Numbered from the stretch's first letter, positions 34,009-43,289 are shown. The stretch is 61,201 nucleotides of DNA from Actinomycetes bacterium (GCA_025964575.1 JAOPYO010000478.1:1-61201), one strand, 5' to 3'. Translations and numbers: made by a program. Notes: generated from the letters alone by a model not told the origin.

Positions 34009-34382
34009 CGATCACCTCCCAACCGATACCAACAGCCTTTCCCTACTGCACGGTAAGTCGAATCCACTGCCGCTGAACAGGCATACACAGTGATGTTCTC
34101 GCGGATGCCCGGCCTTCCCGCATCCGCCACCGCGAATCCCGCCTTGGCCGGCGGCAACGCGGTGTACGCCGACTCTCTGCAGGCGCCGGATCACCTTGGG
34201 CGATGCTTCGGGAGAGCGTGCTCCCACGCACGACCGGTCGCTGTTCGCGTCCCCTGAAATCTCGGGTGGCGGCTCGAGGTGGGCACTGCGGATCAGGACC
34301 TACGGCGTTGTTTCCGGATTCATCTGGATGAACTTCGTGAAGGTGACGATGTGCTCGGTGATGTGGGAGTTAGCATCGGGCG
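34009..34382. other. Intergenic stretch
   Basis: No coding frame with recognisable content on either strand, no strong repeat or hairpin. It should contain the divergent promoters for the Rv1733c-like gene and the beta-helix lipoprotein gene. Confidence 0.5.
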
Positions 34383-35567
34383 GTGCGACTCGTGCAGGGT
34401 GTCGAGGTGGGTGCTGTCGCGCTGGGGTCATGTCTCGTCCTGTCGGCGTGCGGGTCGGCGGACCGCCCGGCAGGCCCGTCCGTGACCGTGCCGTCGAGCA
34501 CGGGTGCCGCTGTGTCTCCGTCACCGCGTTCGAGCCCGAGCCCGAGTCCGACGCGGGCCCGGGTTCGGACGCGGCCACTGGCTGCGGGCAACCCGAAGGG
34601 CCATGCCTTCGTGCAGGCTGCGGCTCGGGCGACTGACACCTCCCATCCGACACGCGTGATCGGTAAGGGCACGGCGGCGAGTTGCACGTCGCAGGCCGTG
34701 GTCGCGGCGGTCGCCGCGGGCGGTGTCATCACCTTCTCCTGCGGTCCCGGCCCGGTGACCATCACCATGGCGGCCACGGCGAAGATCCGTAACGCGAGCG
34801 GAGCGCGGATCGTGCTGGACGGTGGCGGCAAGGTGACGCTCAGCGGCGGCGGCAAGCGTCGGATCCTCTACATGAACACCTGTGATCGGGCGCAAGGATG
34901 GGCCACCTCGCACTGCAACGACCAGGATCATCCCCGGCTGACGGTTCAGAACCTGACGTTCGCTGATGGCGACGCCACCGGCCAGCGGGTCGAGGGGGGA
35001 GGTGGTGGCGCCATCTTCGTGCGCGGCGGCCGGATCAACGTGGTCAACTCCCGGTTCGTACGTAACCGCTGCGATGCCACTGGCCCGGATCTGGGCGGGG
35101 CGGCCATCCGGGTACTGGACCAATCACACGATCTGCCGGTCTACATCGTCAACAGCACGTTCGGAGGTGCCGCGGGCCTGGGCGGCGTGTGCGCCAATGG
35201 TGGGGCGCTGAGCAGCATCGGGGTCTCCTGGGTCGTACTGAACAGCGTCATGAGCTACAACCGGGCGATCGGAAGAGGTGCCAACCCGGCACGCGGCGGC
35301 ACCCCGGGCGGTGGTAGCGGTGGAGCCATCTATACCGACGGGAACCGGTTCACCGTGCGGATCGCAGGCTCGATCATCGAGAACAACCACGCCAACGAGG
35401 GCGGCGGAGCCGTCTTCTTCGTCAGCAACGACCTGACCGGCACCATGGGCATCGAAGGTTCGACGTTGCGCCACAATCCCAGTGCGGGGTTCGAGACGCA
35501 CGGTTTCCGGGGCGTCTTCTTCCGTGGTGCCCGCAACCCGACGGTGACCTCCTCCACGCTCACCTGA
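34383..35567 (+). CDS. Secreted beta-helix lipoprotein
   Basis: 394 residues, GTG start. Signal sequence with lipobox LVLSAC, then a Ser/Pro-rich linker (SPSPRSSPSPSPTRARVRT). From about residue 90 on, right-handed parallel beta-helix repeats of the pectate-lyase/PbH1 kind: GARIVLDGGGKVTLSGGG, RLTVQNLTFADGDA, GGRINVVNSRFVRNRC and VRIAGSIIENNHANEGGGAV. Probably a surface-attached polysaccharide-binding or -cleaving protein; no catalytic residues can be assigned with confidence. Confidence 0.82.
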   Translation: MRLVQGVEVGAVALGSCLVLSACGSADRPAGPSVTVPSSTGAAVSPSPRSSPSPSPTRARVRTRPLAAGNPKGHAFVQAAARATDTSHPTRVIGKGTAASCTSQAVVAAVAAGGVITFSCGPGPVTITMAATAKIRNASGARIVLDGGGKVTLSGGGKRRILYMNTCDRAQGWATSHCNDQDHPRLTVQNLTFADGDATGQRVEGGGGGAIFVRGGRINVVNSRFVRNRCDATGPDLGGAAIRVLDQSHDLPVYIVNSTFGGAAGLGGVCANGGALSSIGVSWVVLNSVMSYNRAIGRGANPARGGTPGGGSGGAIYTDGNRFTVRIAGSIIENNHANEGGGAVFFVSNDLTGTMGIEGSTLRHNPSAGFETHGFRGVFFRGARNPTVTSSTLT

Positions 35568-35674
35568 CGCACCACCCCTGGCGGATCACCTCCGAGCGCC
35601 GCTCACGCTTCGTGAACATGACCTTTCATGCCGCGCTCCGCGCGCCGAGCGGTTGGCGATCTTGCACAGTGATC

Positions 35675-35857
35675 ATGTTCGTCCACTACTACGAGGAACC
35701 GACGCTGGCTCGCCGATACGCCTCCGAGTACCAGGCCTACCGGCGAGCCGTACCGGCCTGGTGGCCGCGCTGGCCACGGCCCCCAGCCTCCGCGCCAGGA
35801 CCCCGTCAGCGGCGATCTATTCACCGATCACGCTCCAGCCCCCGAAAACCTCGGTAA
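35675..35857 (+). pseudogene. Isoprenylcysteine methyltransferase-like C-terminal remnant
   Basis: FVHYYEEPTLARRYASEYQA followed by YRRAVPAWWPRW is the C-terminal signature (EEPxLxxxFGxxYxxYxxxVPRWxPR) of the small membrane methyltransferases of the ICMT/PEMT type. The preceding membrane helices are absent: upstream sequence in the frame is unrelated. The flank up to 35936 holds nothing else I recognise. Confidence 0.65.
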
Positions 35858-35936
35858 GGCACGGTCCACCGGGGTTTGGGCAAGAGGCCCTGCCGGTGGA
35901 AAGGAGCCCAGAGGTCATCGTCAACGCCGACTGCCG

Positions 35937-36551
35937 GGTGCCCGATGCCTGCTGCTCAACAGCGGTGACATCCGCGCTGACCTGGAAGGACTCACGCTCG
36001 TCGAGGACCACCCGGACATTGTCCTTGTCGGGGGCGCCGGCGCGGAGTTCGACTACCAGGCGCTGAACGAGGTGTTCGGGCACCTGCAGAACGGTGCTCG
36101 CCTCCTCGCCCTGCACCGCAACCTGTACTGGCGCACCGACGAGGGATTGCAACTCGACACCGGTGCCTTTCTCACCGGCCTGGAGCAGGCCGCCGACGTG
36201 ACGGCGGAGGTGATCGGCAAACCGGCCGCCGCGTTCTTCGAAACCGCGCTCGCCAGCCTGCGGGTTGACCCATCGGCGGCCTTGATGATCGGCGACGACA
36301 TCGAGGCGGACGTCCTGGCCGCGCAGCGGGTCGGAATCACTGGAGTCCTGGTCAGGACCGGCAAATACCTGCCCCGCACACTCCGCGGCGCGAGCGGAAC
36401 ACCCGACCGCATCCTCGACTCCATCGCCGACGTTCCCGCGATACTGCAACTCCTTTTAGACCCGGCCGGATCGCTGCGTGAGGGTGGTTTGCGCCGGACT
36501 CCGAGGATCGGCCTGGAGGGAACACACCATGATCGGCCCGGTAGGCGCATA
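35937..36551 (+). pseudogene. HAD-IIA hydrolase, lacking its N-terminus and stop
   Basis: Sequence similar to HDHD2-like HAD phosphatases runs from RCLLLNSGDIRADLEGLTLV (35940 on), through DIVLVGGAGAEFDYQALNE, LLALHRNLYWRTDEGLQLDTGA and GKPAAAFFETAL, to MIGDDIEADVLAAQRVG with the second acidic motif. The first 80 or so residues with the nucleophilic DxD motif are missing, and there is no stop: the frame runs straight into the next gene. A start at 36072 is available but cuts the domain. Inactive as a phosphatase. Confidence 0.7.
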
Positions 36552-36791
36552 ATGGAGGTAATGAAACCGACCCGTGCCGCAGCCCGGCGATACCTGCCCT
36601 CAAGTCCCTTCAACGTCCCTGCCACCGCAGCCCCGCCCGTCGAGCACTTCGCCATAAACGACCAGGTGAGCCACGACAAGTACGGTCTTGGCCTGGTCAT
36701 CGGTGTCGATGAGGGCATCGCCGTACTCGTCGACTTCGGCACGCAGCAAGCGCGAATCGCGGCGCCGTACCCCAAGCTCGTCAAGCTCTGA
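36552..36791 (+). CDS. Small KOW/CarD-like hypothetical protein
   Basis: 79 residues from ATG 36552 (or 76 from ATG 36561). RRYLPSSPFNVPA, HFAINDQVSHDKYGLGLVIG and VDEGIAVLVDFGTQQARIAA then PYPKLVKL: a short beta domain of the kind found at the C-terminus of UvrD/Rep helicases and in CarD-like proteins, common as a stand-alone small protein in actinomycetes. A GGAGG lies only two bases before the second ATG, so neither start has a good ribosome site. CATAAT at 36546-36551 could be a -10 box for a leaderless message. In frame with the broken HAD gene. Confidence 0.7.
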   Translation: MEVMKPTRAAARRYLPSSPFNVPATAAPPVEHFAINDQVSHDKYGLGLVIGVDEGIAVLVDFGTQQARIAAPYPKLVKL

Positions 36792-36823
36792 GACCTTCGG
36801 TGAAGCCTGGTCGATGGCGTGCT

Positions 36824-36937
36824 GAAGCCTCCAGCGACCGGGTTGCCGATCATGTCCCAGCTGGTGGTCCCGTCCCAGCTGAGGCCTTCAGCGACGGGGT
36901 TGCCGAGCGTTTTTGAGCTGGCGGTCCCGTCCCATCC
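36824..36937. repeat. 57-bp tandem duplication in a 478-bp gene-free stretch
   Basis: Two diverged 57-bp units, 36824-36880 and 36881-36937. The period is 19 codons, and both strands are open across it: plus LKPPATGLPIMSQLVVPSQ then LRPSATGLPSVFELAVPSH; minus units contain GNPVAEG and GNPVAGG. The surrounding 36792-37269 contains no gene I can support. Confidence 0.75.
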
Positions 36938-37269
36938 GCTCTTGCCGAATGTGGTGCGGCGTCACCGGGATCTGTGGCCCTCAGCACCCCAGCGGAGAGA
37001 TCAGGCCGCGGCGGGGCCGCCGCCTGTGCTGTTCTTGCCGTCCATCTCGAAGTAACGGCGCGGAGTGGCCGAGCGGCAATCTCCCAGACGATCCCCACTC
37101 TGGGCACATGCGCACCGGACGAAGCCGGACCTCTCGTCCTGACCCTCGTGAGGTAGGCGCCGTCCGTATTCGTACGCCCAAGGGCGTAGAACATGAGCCC
37201 CTCCTGGTCGGACGTGAGGACGGCAGGAAGCAGCGATGGTGGCTGTGAGGACGTCCAGATGGGGAGATC

Positions 37270-37842
37270 ATGAGTCGGAGCGCCACCGCAGCGCGCGAGG
37301 GCGGCGCCGCGCACGTTGATCGGAAGCCGTTCCGGATGCCGGCACGGGTTCGCAAGATCGTTCTGGTCCTGCACGTCATTTCCTCGGTCGGCTGGCTCGG
37401 CCTGACGACCGGCAACCTGGTCCTGGCGATCACGGGGATGACCACCGGCAGCCCGGACGAACAGCACGCGGCGTACCGCGTGATGGGCATACTCGGTGAC
37501 CTGCTCCTCATCCCGATCAGCTTGACCGCGTTCGTCACCGGCGTGCTGCTCGCGCTCGGTACACCCTGGGGGCTTTTTCGCCACCGCTGGGTGGTCGTCA
37601 AGTTCTGGCTCACCCTGATCGCGGTCGTCCTCACACCGCTCTCGCTGCTGCCGGGAATCCACGACGCCATCGCGGCCGTGTCGAACACGCCGGCCGACCA
37701 GCTCGCCGACACGGGCGGGGCCGGACGCGGCCTGATCTACGCAGGCTGTGTCTCGTTGTCCATGTACACCACCAGCGTGGTGTTGTCGATCTTCAAACCC
37801 TGGAACCGCACCGCCTTCGGGAAACGGAAGCCGGTCGGGTAG
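37270..37842 (+). CDS. Four-helix integral membrane protein, DUF2269-like
   Basis: 190 residues, GGGGAGA before the ATG. Four hydrophobic segments: IVLVLHVISSVGWLGLTTGNLVLAI (residues about 30-55), LLLIPISLTAFVTGVLLALG, FWLTLIAVVLTPLSLLPG and GLIYAGCVSLSMYTTSVVLS. The first helix with LHVISSVGWLG (His and Gly-Trp) resembles DUF2269/CopD-type membrane proteins, which suggests haem or copper binding, not shown. Basic ends. Stands alone. Confidence 0.75.
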   Translation: MSRSATAAREGGAAHVDRKPFRMPARVRKIVLVLHVISSVGWLGLTTGNLVLAITGMTTGSPDEQHAAYRVMGILGDLLLIPISLTAFVTGVLLALGTPWGLFRHRWVVVKFWLTLIAVVLTPLSLLPGIHDAIAAVSNTPADQLADTGGAGRGLIYAGCVSLSMYTTSVVLSIFKPWNRTAFGKRKPVG

Positions 37843-37962
37843 GGCGCATCGTTGCGTGCCATGAAGACGGTGCCGATGGGGTAGCCGACATCTGCGTGCG
37901 AGCGGCCCGGCCGAAGGGCTGATCGGGATGGCTGGGGCAGCAGGTGGCTCGACGATGCATGT

Positions 37963-38259
37963 TCATCCCGCGGGCTCTATCGAACGGGCGGGTCCCGGGT
38001 CGAGGTGGGACCAGCTTGTGACGTCGGCCGTGTTGAGCTCGGTCACGATGGGGTCATCGGGGGTGAGGGCTCGGCCCAGGACGTTGCTCCAGTACGCGTG
38101 GGGAGCCTGACCGCGATCGTAGGGGTCTCGGTGGCGCCAGTACCGGTCCTGGAAGGTTGCGAGGGTCTGCCCTGCGAGAGCTGCCATGGCGGCGATGTCA
38201 TCGGCGGGTTGCGGCAGGGAGATGACCTCGCCGTAGTCCAGGAGCATCCATGCGGTCAC
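37963..38259 (-). pseudogene. HAD-family hydrolase, N-terminal part only
   Basis: 98 residues: WMLLDYGEVISLPQPADDIAA holds the start of the HAD fold (the nucleophile position reads DYG), then FQDRYWRHRDPYDRGQAPHAYW and TSWSHLDPG of the cap. The family is about 200 residues; the core Rossmann half with motifs II-IV is gone, and the frame ends in unrelated sequence. The start overlaps the MFS stop by four bases, so the intact gene once closed the deoR-MFS-HAD operon. Nothing else seen down to 37843. Confidence 0.7.
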
Positions 38260-39470
38260 AGGCTCTCCTCAGGTTGGGCGCGGTCCAGGGCGGGCGTGCC
38301 CCAGGAGGCGCCGGCGACCAGCAAGGTCAGCACGGGAATCAGGCCGAGCGCGACGGATTGCGAGGTGTGGTCGGCGACGAAACCGATCACTGCCGGGCCG
38401 CACATGAATCCGGCCCAGCCGATGGCGGAGACCGTGGCGATGCCGGTTCCCGGGGCGATCCCGGCCTGGTTGCCGGCGGAGCTGAACACCACTGGGATGA
38501 TCGAGGCCAGGCCAACGCCGAGCGTGGCGAACCCGACGATCGCGGCGATCGGTTGTCCGAGGAGGAGCCCGGCGCTCATGCCGAGGGTGGCCACGGTGGC
38601 CAGGGCGGCGACCAGGTGGCGTGGGCCGGCCAGCTTCTGCAGGCCGGTACCCGACAGGCGCACGGCGACCATCGCGGCCGCGCAGACGGCGTATCCGAGG
38701 CCGGCCGCCCCGGGGCTGAGGCGGAGCGTCTCACGTAGGTAGACCGCGGCCCAGTCCGCCACTGCGCCCTCGCACAGCAGGCCGGCGAACGCGATGGCAC
38801 CCAGCACCAGCAGCATCCGGGAAATCCGGGAGCCACCGGCGTGTTCACCGCGCCGTGGGGCCGGGTCGGGCACGAAGCGACAGGTCATCCACAGGCCGGC
38901 GAGCACGCAGGGAACGCTGAGGAGCAGCAGCTGCGCGGTCAGCGAGGTGCCGGCGGCGACACCGGAGGCGCCGATGCCGGCTCCGCTGAGGGCACCGATG
39001 CTCCAGGATCCGTGCAGTGTCGACATGATCGGTTTGCCGTTGGCCCGTTCGACGGCGATGCCCTGGGCGTTCATGGCGATGTCCAGGGTTCCCTGGAACG
39101 CGCCCCAGGCGGCCAGGGCCGCGAACAGCTGGGGCAATGACCCGGCCACCCCCACCAGCGGACCGGTCAGGCAGTACCCGGCCAGGGTGACCCGCACGAC
39201 CGTACGGCTGCCCGCCCGGGACAGCAGCGGGCCGGCGAACAGCATCGCGCACACCGATCCGAGCGGGGCGCCCAGAAGCGCGAGCCCGAGCGACCCGTCA
39301 CTGAGGTGGAGGTGGGTCTTCACTCCGGGGATATGCGCGGTCCACGAGGCGAACAACAGACCGTGGATGACGAATACGGCCGTCACCGCCACCCGGGCCC
39401 CTCGCGCCGGCGGCCCAGCGGGCACCGTGGTCCCGGATGAAACGGCCGCTGACGTCATCGCCTCAGACAC
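38256..39470 (-). CDS. MFS transporter
   Basis: 404 residues with twelve hydrophobic segments. FVIHGLLFASWTAHIPGVKTHL, LALLGAPLGSVCAMLFAGPLLSRAGSRTVVR (motif A region) and the repeated second half LGATLGMSAG-type helices (ATVATLGMSAGLLLGQPIAA) match a sugar/drug-type MFS group that in actinomycetes is often encoded beside a DeoR regulator and a HAD phosphatase. Cargo unknown. Overlaps the deoR stop by 8 bp. Confidence 0.88.
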   Translation of the reverse strand: MSEAMTSAAVSSGTTVPAGPPARGARVAVTAVFVIHGLLFASWTAHIPGVKTHLHLSDGSLGLALLGAPLGSVCAMLFAGPLLSRAGSRTVVRVTLAGYCLTGPLVGVAGSLPQLFAALAAWGAFQGTLDIAMNAQGIAVERANGKPIMSTLHGSWSIGALSGAGIGASGVAAGTSLTAQLLLLSVPCVLAGLWMTCRFVPDPAPRRGEHAGGSRISRMLLVLGAIAFAGLLCEGAVADWAAVYLRETLRLSPGAAGLGYAVCAAAMVAVRLSGTGLQKLAGPRHLVAALATVATLGMSAGLLLGQPIAAIVGFATLGVGLASIIPVVFSSAGNQAGIAPGTGIATVSAIGWAGFMCGPAVIGFVADHTSQSVALGLIPVLTLLVAGASWGTPALDRAQPEESL

Positions 39471-40221
39471 AGTGCACCTCGATGCCCAGTGCCGCGAGGG
39501 CGTCGAGGGTCTGCCGCGGTGCGGTCGTGTCGGTCACCAGCACGTCCACCCGTTCGAAAGGGGCTACCACCGCCATCGCGGTGCGGGCGAACTTGGTGGC
39601 GTCCGTGGCCAGGACCACCCGGCGGGCCGAGGAGATCGCCACCGACTTCACCGATGCGTCCGCGAGGTCGTAGGCGGTCACCCCATGCTCGACCGAGGCA
39701 CCGCAGCAGGTCAGGACCACGGTGTCGAAACGCAGCGCTCGCAGACCCGCCTCAGCCAGCGGCCCGGTGACGGCCAGCTCATCCGGGCGCACCTCCCCGC
39801 CCGGCAGGATGAGGCGAGTCGGTGGCGTGGCCGCCAGGGCGTTGGCCGCCTGCAAGGACAGCGGCATCACCGTCACCCGCCGTCCGGCCAGTGACTTGGC
39901 CACCTCCAGCCCGGTCGTGCCGCTATCGAGGACCACTGCCTCCCCGTCGCCGATCAGCCCCGCGACCGCGGCTCCGATGCGCTGCTTGGCCTCGAAACCT
40001 TCCAGCTCCCGGAACGCGAAGGGTGGCCCTTCGCCTCGTGCCAGCAGGCTCACCGCACCCCCGCGCACCCGGCGCAGCACACCCTGGGCCGCCAGCTGCT
40101 CCAGGTCCCGACGGATCGTCACCTCTGACGTGCCCACCTCCTGCGCAAGCTCGGTCACCCCCGCGCGTTCCGCCTGGCGAAGGCGATCAATGATCAGAGC
40201 ATGGCGTTCCGAAAGATCCAT
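39463..40221 (-). CDS. DeoR/GlpR-family transcriptional regulator
   Basis: 252 residues. N-terminal HTH: RHALIIDRLRQAERAGVTEL, VGTSEVTIRRDLEQLAAQGVLRRVRGGAV. C-terminal sugar-phosphate-sensing domain: AGLIGDGEAVVLDSGTTGLEVAKSL and DTVVLTCCGASVEHGVTAYDLADASVK. It likely represses its own operon (MFS transporter and HAD) until a phosphorylated sugar or nucleoside appears. Confidence 0.9.
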   Translation of the reverse strand: MDLSERHALIIDRLRQAERAGVTELAQEVGTSEVTIRRDLEQLAAQGVLRRVRGGAVSLLARGEGPPFAFRELEGFEAKQRIGAAVAGLIGDGEAVVLDSGTTGLEVAKSLAGRRVTVMPLSLQAANALAATPPTRLILPGGEVRPDELAVTGPLAEAGLRALRFDTVVLTCCGASVEHGVTAYDLADASVKSVAISSARRVVLATDATKFARTAMAVVAPFERVDVLVTDTTAPRQTLDALAALGIEVHCV

Positions 40222-40238
40222 ATGACCATATGATCGTA
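40219..40238 (-). promoter_or_regulatory. Operator/-10 region of the deoR operon
   Basis: Two CATATG hexamers two bases apart (40219-40224, 40227-40232) lie on the start codon. TACGAT on the minus strand (40238-40233) could be the -10 box, which puts transcription start at or close to the ATG. No ribosome site is visible, so the message may be leaderless. The rest of 40239-40465 shows no gene. Confidence 0.4.
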
Positions 40239-40465
40239 TTAAGTGTGCGATTTCAAGAGCCTGCGCTCAAAGTGAGCCGACGAGAGTGGCACAGCCGAGG
40301 TCGGTGTCCTTCTTCGCCGACCCGGAAACAGCACCAGCCTGTTGTCCGACACCGCGACCGATCCCCTGTGCAGGGTGAGATAGCCCGTGCATAGACCAAA
40401 GTCGATGCGGTTCTCGACCTCCGGGTACTGCCGGTCTGCCAGGGGCGCAGCGTAGCGTTGATCGG

Positions 40466-41623
40466 GTGGGCGGCCTCCGGCGATCAACGCGTGACTGGAT
40501 CGCCGACGCCTGTATCACCGGCGTCGCGGCGGCGCTGGGGGCCTTTCTGCTCGTGGACTCGCTGACGACCTTTCCGCAGCCGGCAGAGATGTACGTTTTC
40601 CGGGACGTGGCCATCGGCGGAGTCGCCTGCGTCGCGCTGTTCCTGCTGCGGCGACGCTGGCCGGCCGCACTCGCCGTGGCCCTGATAGTCGCCGGGACCT
40701 TTGCGTCCTCGGCCATGGGCGCGACCGCCATGGGCGTTTTCACCGTCGCCGTTCACCGCCCTTGGCGGGTCGCCGCGGGCGTGGCCGGGCTGACCATGGC
40801 CCTGATCGTCATCACCTTCCGGCTCGCCCGGATCTCGCCACAGACATACCGCGAAGCGGTGGTGACCTTCGCCCTGTTGTACGCCGTACTGGTCGTCAGC
40901 GGCATGCTGATCCGGTCACGGCGTCAGCTGGTGCAGTCGTTGCAGGACCGGGCCAGGCAGGCCGAGGAGGGGCAGCGGCTGCGGGTCGAGGAAGCGCGGC
41001 ACCTGGAACGCGAACGGCTCGCCCGGGAGATGCACGACGTCCTCGCGCACCGGATCTCACTGCTGGCCGTGCACGCCGGCGCGCTGGAGTTCCGGCCCGG
41101 TGCGTCCGCTGAGGAGGCGCGCGCGGCAGGTGTCATCCGGCAGTGCGCGTATGAGGCCATGGAGGACCTGCGGGAGGTGATCGGGGTCCTCCGCGAGGAG
41201 CCCGGCACCGCGGACCCCGAACGCCCGCAGCCGACCCTGACCGATGTGCCCGAGCTCATCGAGCAGTCACGGCTGGCCGGCGCGACCGTCACACTGGACG
41301 ATCGCAATGGCGAGCTGCCGGCGGTGCCCGCCAGAATCGGACGGCATGCCTACCGCATCGTCCAGGAGGGCCTGACCAACGCCCGCAAGCACGCGGCCAC
41401 CACTCATGTGCGGGTCACCGTGGCCGGCGCCCCCGGCGCCGAGCTGACGATCGAGGTCGCCAACCCGCTGCCCCTGACCGGTGCGGACGCGCAGTTCCCC
41501 GGTGCGGGCACCGGCCTCATCGGACTGCGAGAACGCGTCGGCCTCGTCGGGGGCCGGCTGGAACACGGGTGTACGCCGGATGGTGTCTTCCGGCTCCGGG
41601 CCTGGCTACCCTGGCACGAATGA
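40466..41623 (+). CDS. NarL-type sensor histidine kinase
   Basis: 385 residues. Four to five membrane helices (residues 10-150), then a coiled stretch and the HisKA_3 phospho-acceptor in RERLAREMHDVLAHRISLLAVHAGALEF, and an HATPase domain with AYRIVQEGLTNARKHA (N box) and GAGTGLIGLRERVGLVGG (G box). No extracellular sensor domain, so it probably senses the membrane. Stop and next start overlap (ATGA). Confidence 0.92.
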   Translation: MGGLRRSTRDWIADACITGVAAALGAFLLVDSLTTFPQPAEMYVFRDVAIGGVACVALFLLRRRWPAALAVALIVAGTFASSAMGATAMGVFTVAVHRPWRVAAGVAGLTMALIVITFRLARISPQTYREAVVTFALLYAVLVVSGMLIRSRRQLVQSLQDRARQAEEGQRLRVEEARHLERERLAREMHDVLAHRISLLAVHAGALEFRPGASAEEARAAGVIRQCAYEAMEDLREVIGVLREEPGTADPERPQPTLTDVPELIEQSRLAGATVTLDDRNGELPAVPARIGRHAYRIVQEGLTNARKHAATTHVRVTVAGAPGAELTIEVANPLPLTGADAQFPGAGTGLIGLRERVGLVGGRLEHGCTPDGVFRLRAWLPWHE

Positions 41624-42318
41624 CCCCTCCCATCCGCGTCCTCATCGTCGACGACGACGCGCTGGTGCGGGCCGGCCTGTCGATGATCCTGGCCGGTGCC
41701 GAGGACATCCAGGTGGTGGCCGAGCTGGGCGACGGCGCCGAGGTCGTCGCCGCGGTGAACCAGCACCGGCCCGATGTCGTGCTGATGGACATCCGGATGC
41801 CGCGGGTGGACGGGCTGGCCGCCACCGAGCTGCTGCGCTCGCGCCGTTCGGGGGCGGCGGGGTGTGGCGCCGAGGGTGATGGACGGCCGCCGGAGATCAT
41901 TGTCTTGACCACGTTCGACACCGACGATCACATTCTGCGGGCCCTGCGCGCCGGGGCGAGCGGCTTCCTGCTCAAGCACACCCCGCCGCCGGAGATCGTA
42001 CGGGCGATCCGCCAGGTCGCCGCGGGCGAACCGATGCTGTCACCGGCGGTGACGCGGCGCATGATGTCCTATGTGGCCGCCTCCGGGGCGGATCCACGGC
42101 GCACCCGGGCCCGCGACGCGCTGGGCCGGCTGAGTGAGGGCGAGCGTAACGTGGCCACGCTGATCGGCCAGGGCAAGACCAACAGTGAGATAGCCCGAGA
42201 GCTGTCGGTGAGCGTCGCCACGGTGAAGGCGTACGTGTCGCGGGTGCTGACCAAGCTGGAGCTGAACAACCGGGTCCAGATCGCCCTGGTGGTCCACGAC
42301 GCCGACCCGCCACGCTGA
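41620..42318 (+). CDS. NarL/FixJ-family response regulator
   Basis: 232 residues from ATG 41620. Receiver domain: IRVLIVDDDALVRAGLSMIL, phospho-Asp in DVVLMDIRMPRVDGL, TTFDTDD and the conserved Lys in FLLKHTPP. LuxR-type HTH at the end: LIGQGKTNSEIARELSVSVA, TVKAYVSRVLTKLELNNRVQ. Between them is an insert (RRSGAAGCGAEGDGRPPE) in the receiver, of the kind seen in several actinomycete regulators. Likely controls the ABC exporter genes downstream. Confidence 0.93.
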   Translation: MTPPIRVLIVDDDALVRAGLSMILAGAEDIQVVAELGDGAEVVAAVNQHRPDVVLMDIRMPRVDGLAATELLRSRRSGAAGCGAEGDGRPPEIIVLTTFDTDDHILRALRAGASGFLLKHTPPPEIVRAIRQVAAGEPMLSPAVTRRMMSYVAASGADPRRTRARDALGRLSEGERNVATLIGQGKTNSEIARELSVSVATVKAYVSRVLTKLELNNRVQIALVVHDADPPR

Positions 42319-42392
42319 TCTCGACTTTGGTCGAGGCACTCTGGACCGAAGGCCGACGCCGCACCCGGTCGCGCACCGGCAGGCTGATCAGC

Positions 42393-43289
42393 ATGATCAG
42401 TGTTGAGCATCTGACCAAACGCTACCGAGGGCTCGCGGCGGTCGAGGACGTCTCGTTCCGCTGCGAACCGGGCACCGTCACGGGCTTCCTGGGCCCCAAC
42501 GGTGCCGGCAAGTCCACCACGATGCGGATGATCTGCGGGTTCACTCCGCCGACCGCCGGATCATCGACCGTGCACAACACGCCGTACCAGAAAATCCCCA
42601 ATCCGGGCCGCCGCGTGGGAGTGCTCCTCGATGCCGGCGCCCAGCACGCGGGCCGTACCGGCAGGGAGACGCTGGCGCTGTCCGCAGAGGTCCTCGGGAT
42701 CGACCGCGCCCGGGTGCCGGCGATGCTGGAGGCCGTGGGCCTGGAGCCCGCGGCGGCCCGGCGCCGGGTGGGCGGCTATTCGCTCGGCATGCGCCAGCGC
42801 CTCGGCATCGCCCAGGCGCTGCTCGGCGAACCGAGCGTCCTGATCCTGGACGAGCCCGCCAACGGGCTGGACCCGGAGGGCATCTTCTGGATGCGCGAGT
42901 TGCTGCGCGACTTCGCCGACCGGGGCGGCACCGTGTTGCTGTCGTCGCACCTGCTGCACGAGGTCGAGGAGGTGGCCGACCGCTTCGTCGTGATCGCGAA
43001 AGGCAGGATCGTCGCACAGGGCACCAAGGCGGAGCTGCTGGCCGCGCCCTCCGGTGTACGAGTTCGCGGGCTGGACCCCGCCGCGCTGTCGACCGCGCTG
43101 CTCGACGCGGGGCTGGCCGCCCAGGCCGAGGACGACGGCGCCTTCCTGGTCGACGCGGGCGCCGAGGTGGTCGGACGCGCGGCCGCCACGGCGGGCGCCG
43201 TGCTGCTCGAGCTGCGGCCCGCCGACAGGGGAGGCCTGGAAAAGCTGTTCCTGACTCTCACCTCCCCGGCCAAGGAGACCCTCACATGA
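42393..43289 (+). CDS. ABC exporter ATP-binding protein
   Basis: 298 residues from ATG 42393 (MISVEHLTKRYRG); the longer frame from 42327 adds an unlikely leader. Walker A GPNGAGKSTT, signature YSLGMRQRLGIAQAL, Walker B VLILDEPANGL, switch His in LLSSHLLHEVEEVAD. The C-terminal 80 residues are a usual DrrA-like appendage. Exports a hydrophobic compound, antibiotic or lipid, together with the permease that overlaps its stop. Confidence 0.92.
   Translation: MISVEHLTKRYRGLAAVEDVSFRCEPGTVTGFLGPNGAGKSTTMRMICGFTPPTAGSSTVHNTPYQKIPNPGRRVGVLLDAGAQHAGRTGRETLALSAEVLGIDRARVPAMLEAVGLEPAAARRRVGGYSLGMRQRLGIAQALLGEPSVLILDEPANGLDPEGIFWMRELLRDFADRGGTVLLSSHLLHEVEEVADRFVVIAKGRIVAQGTKAELLAAPSGVRVRGLDPAALSTALLDAGLAAQAEDDGAFLVDAGAEVVGRAAATAGAVLLELRPADRGGLEKLFLTLTSPAKETLT

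Noticed and set aside
34296-34382. Possible small gene before the beta-helix lipoprotein
   Set aside because: No ribosome site and no recognisable content in any frame.
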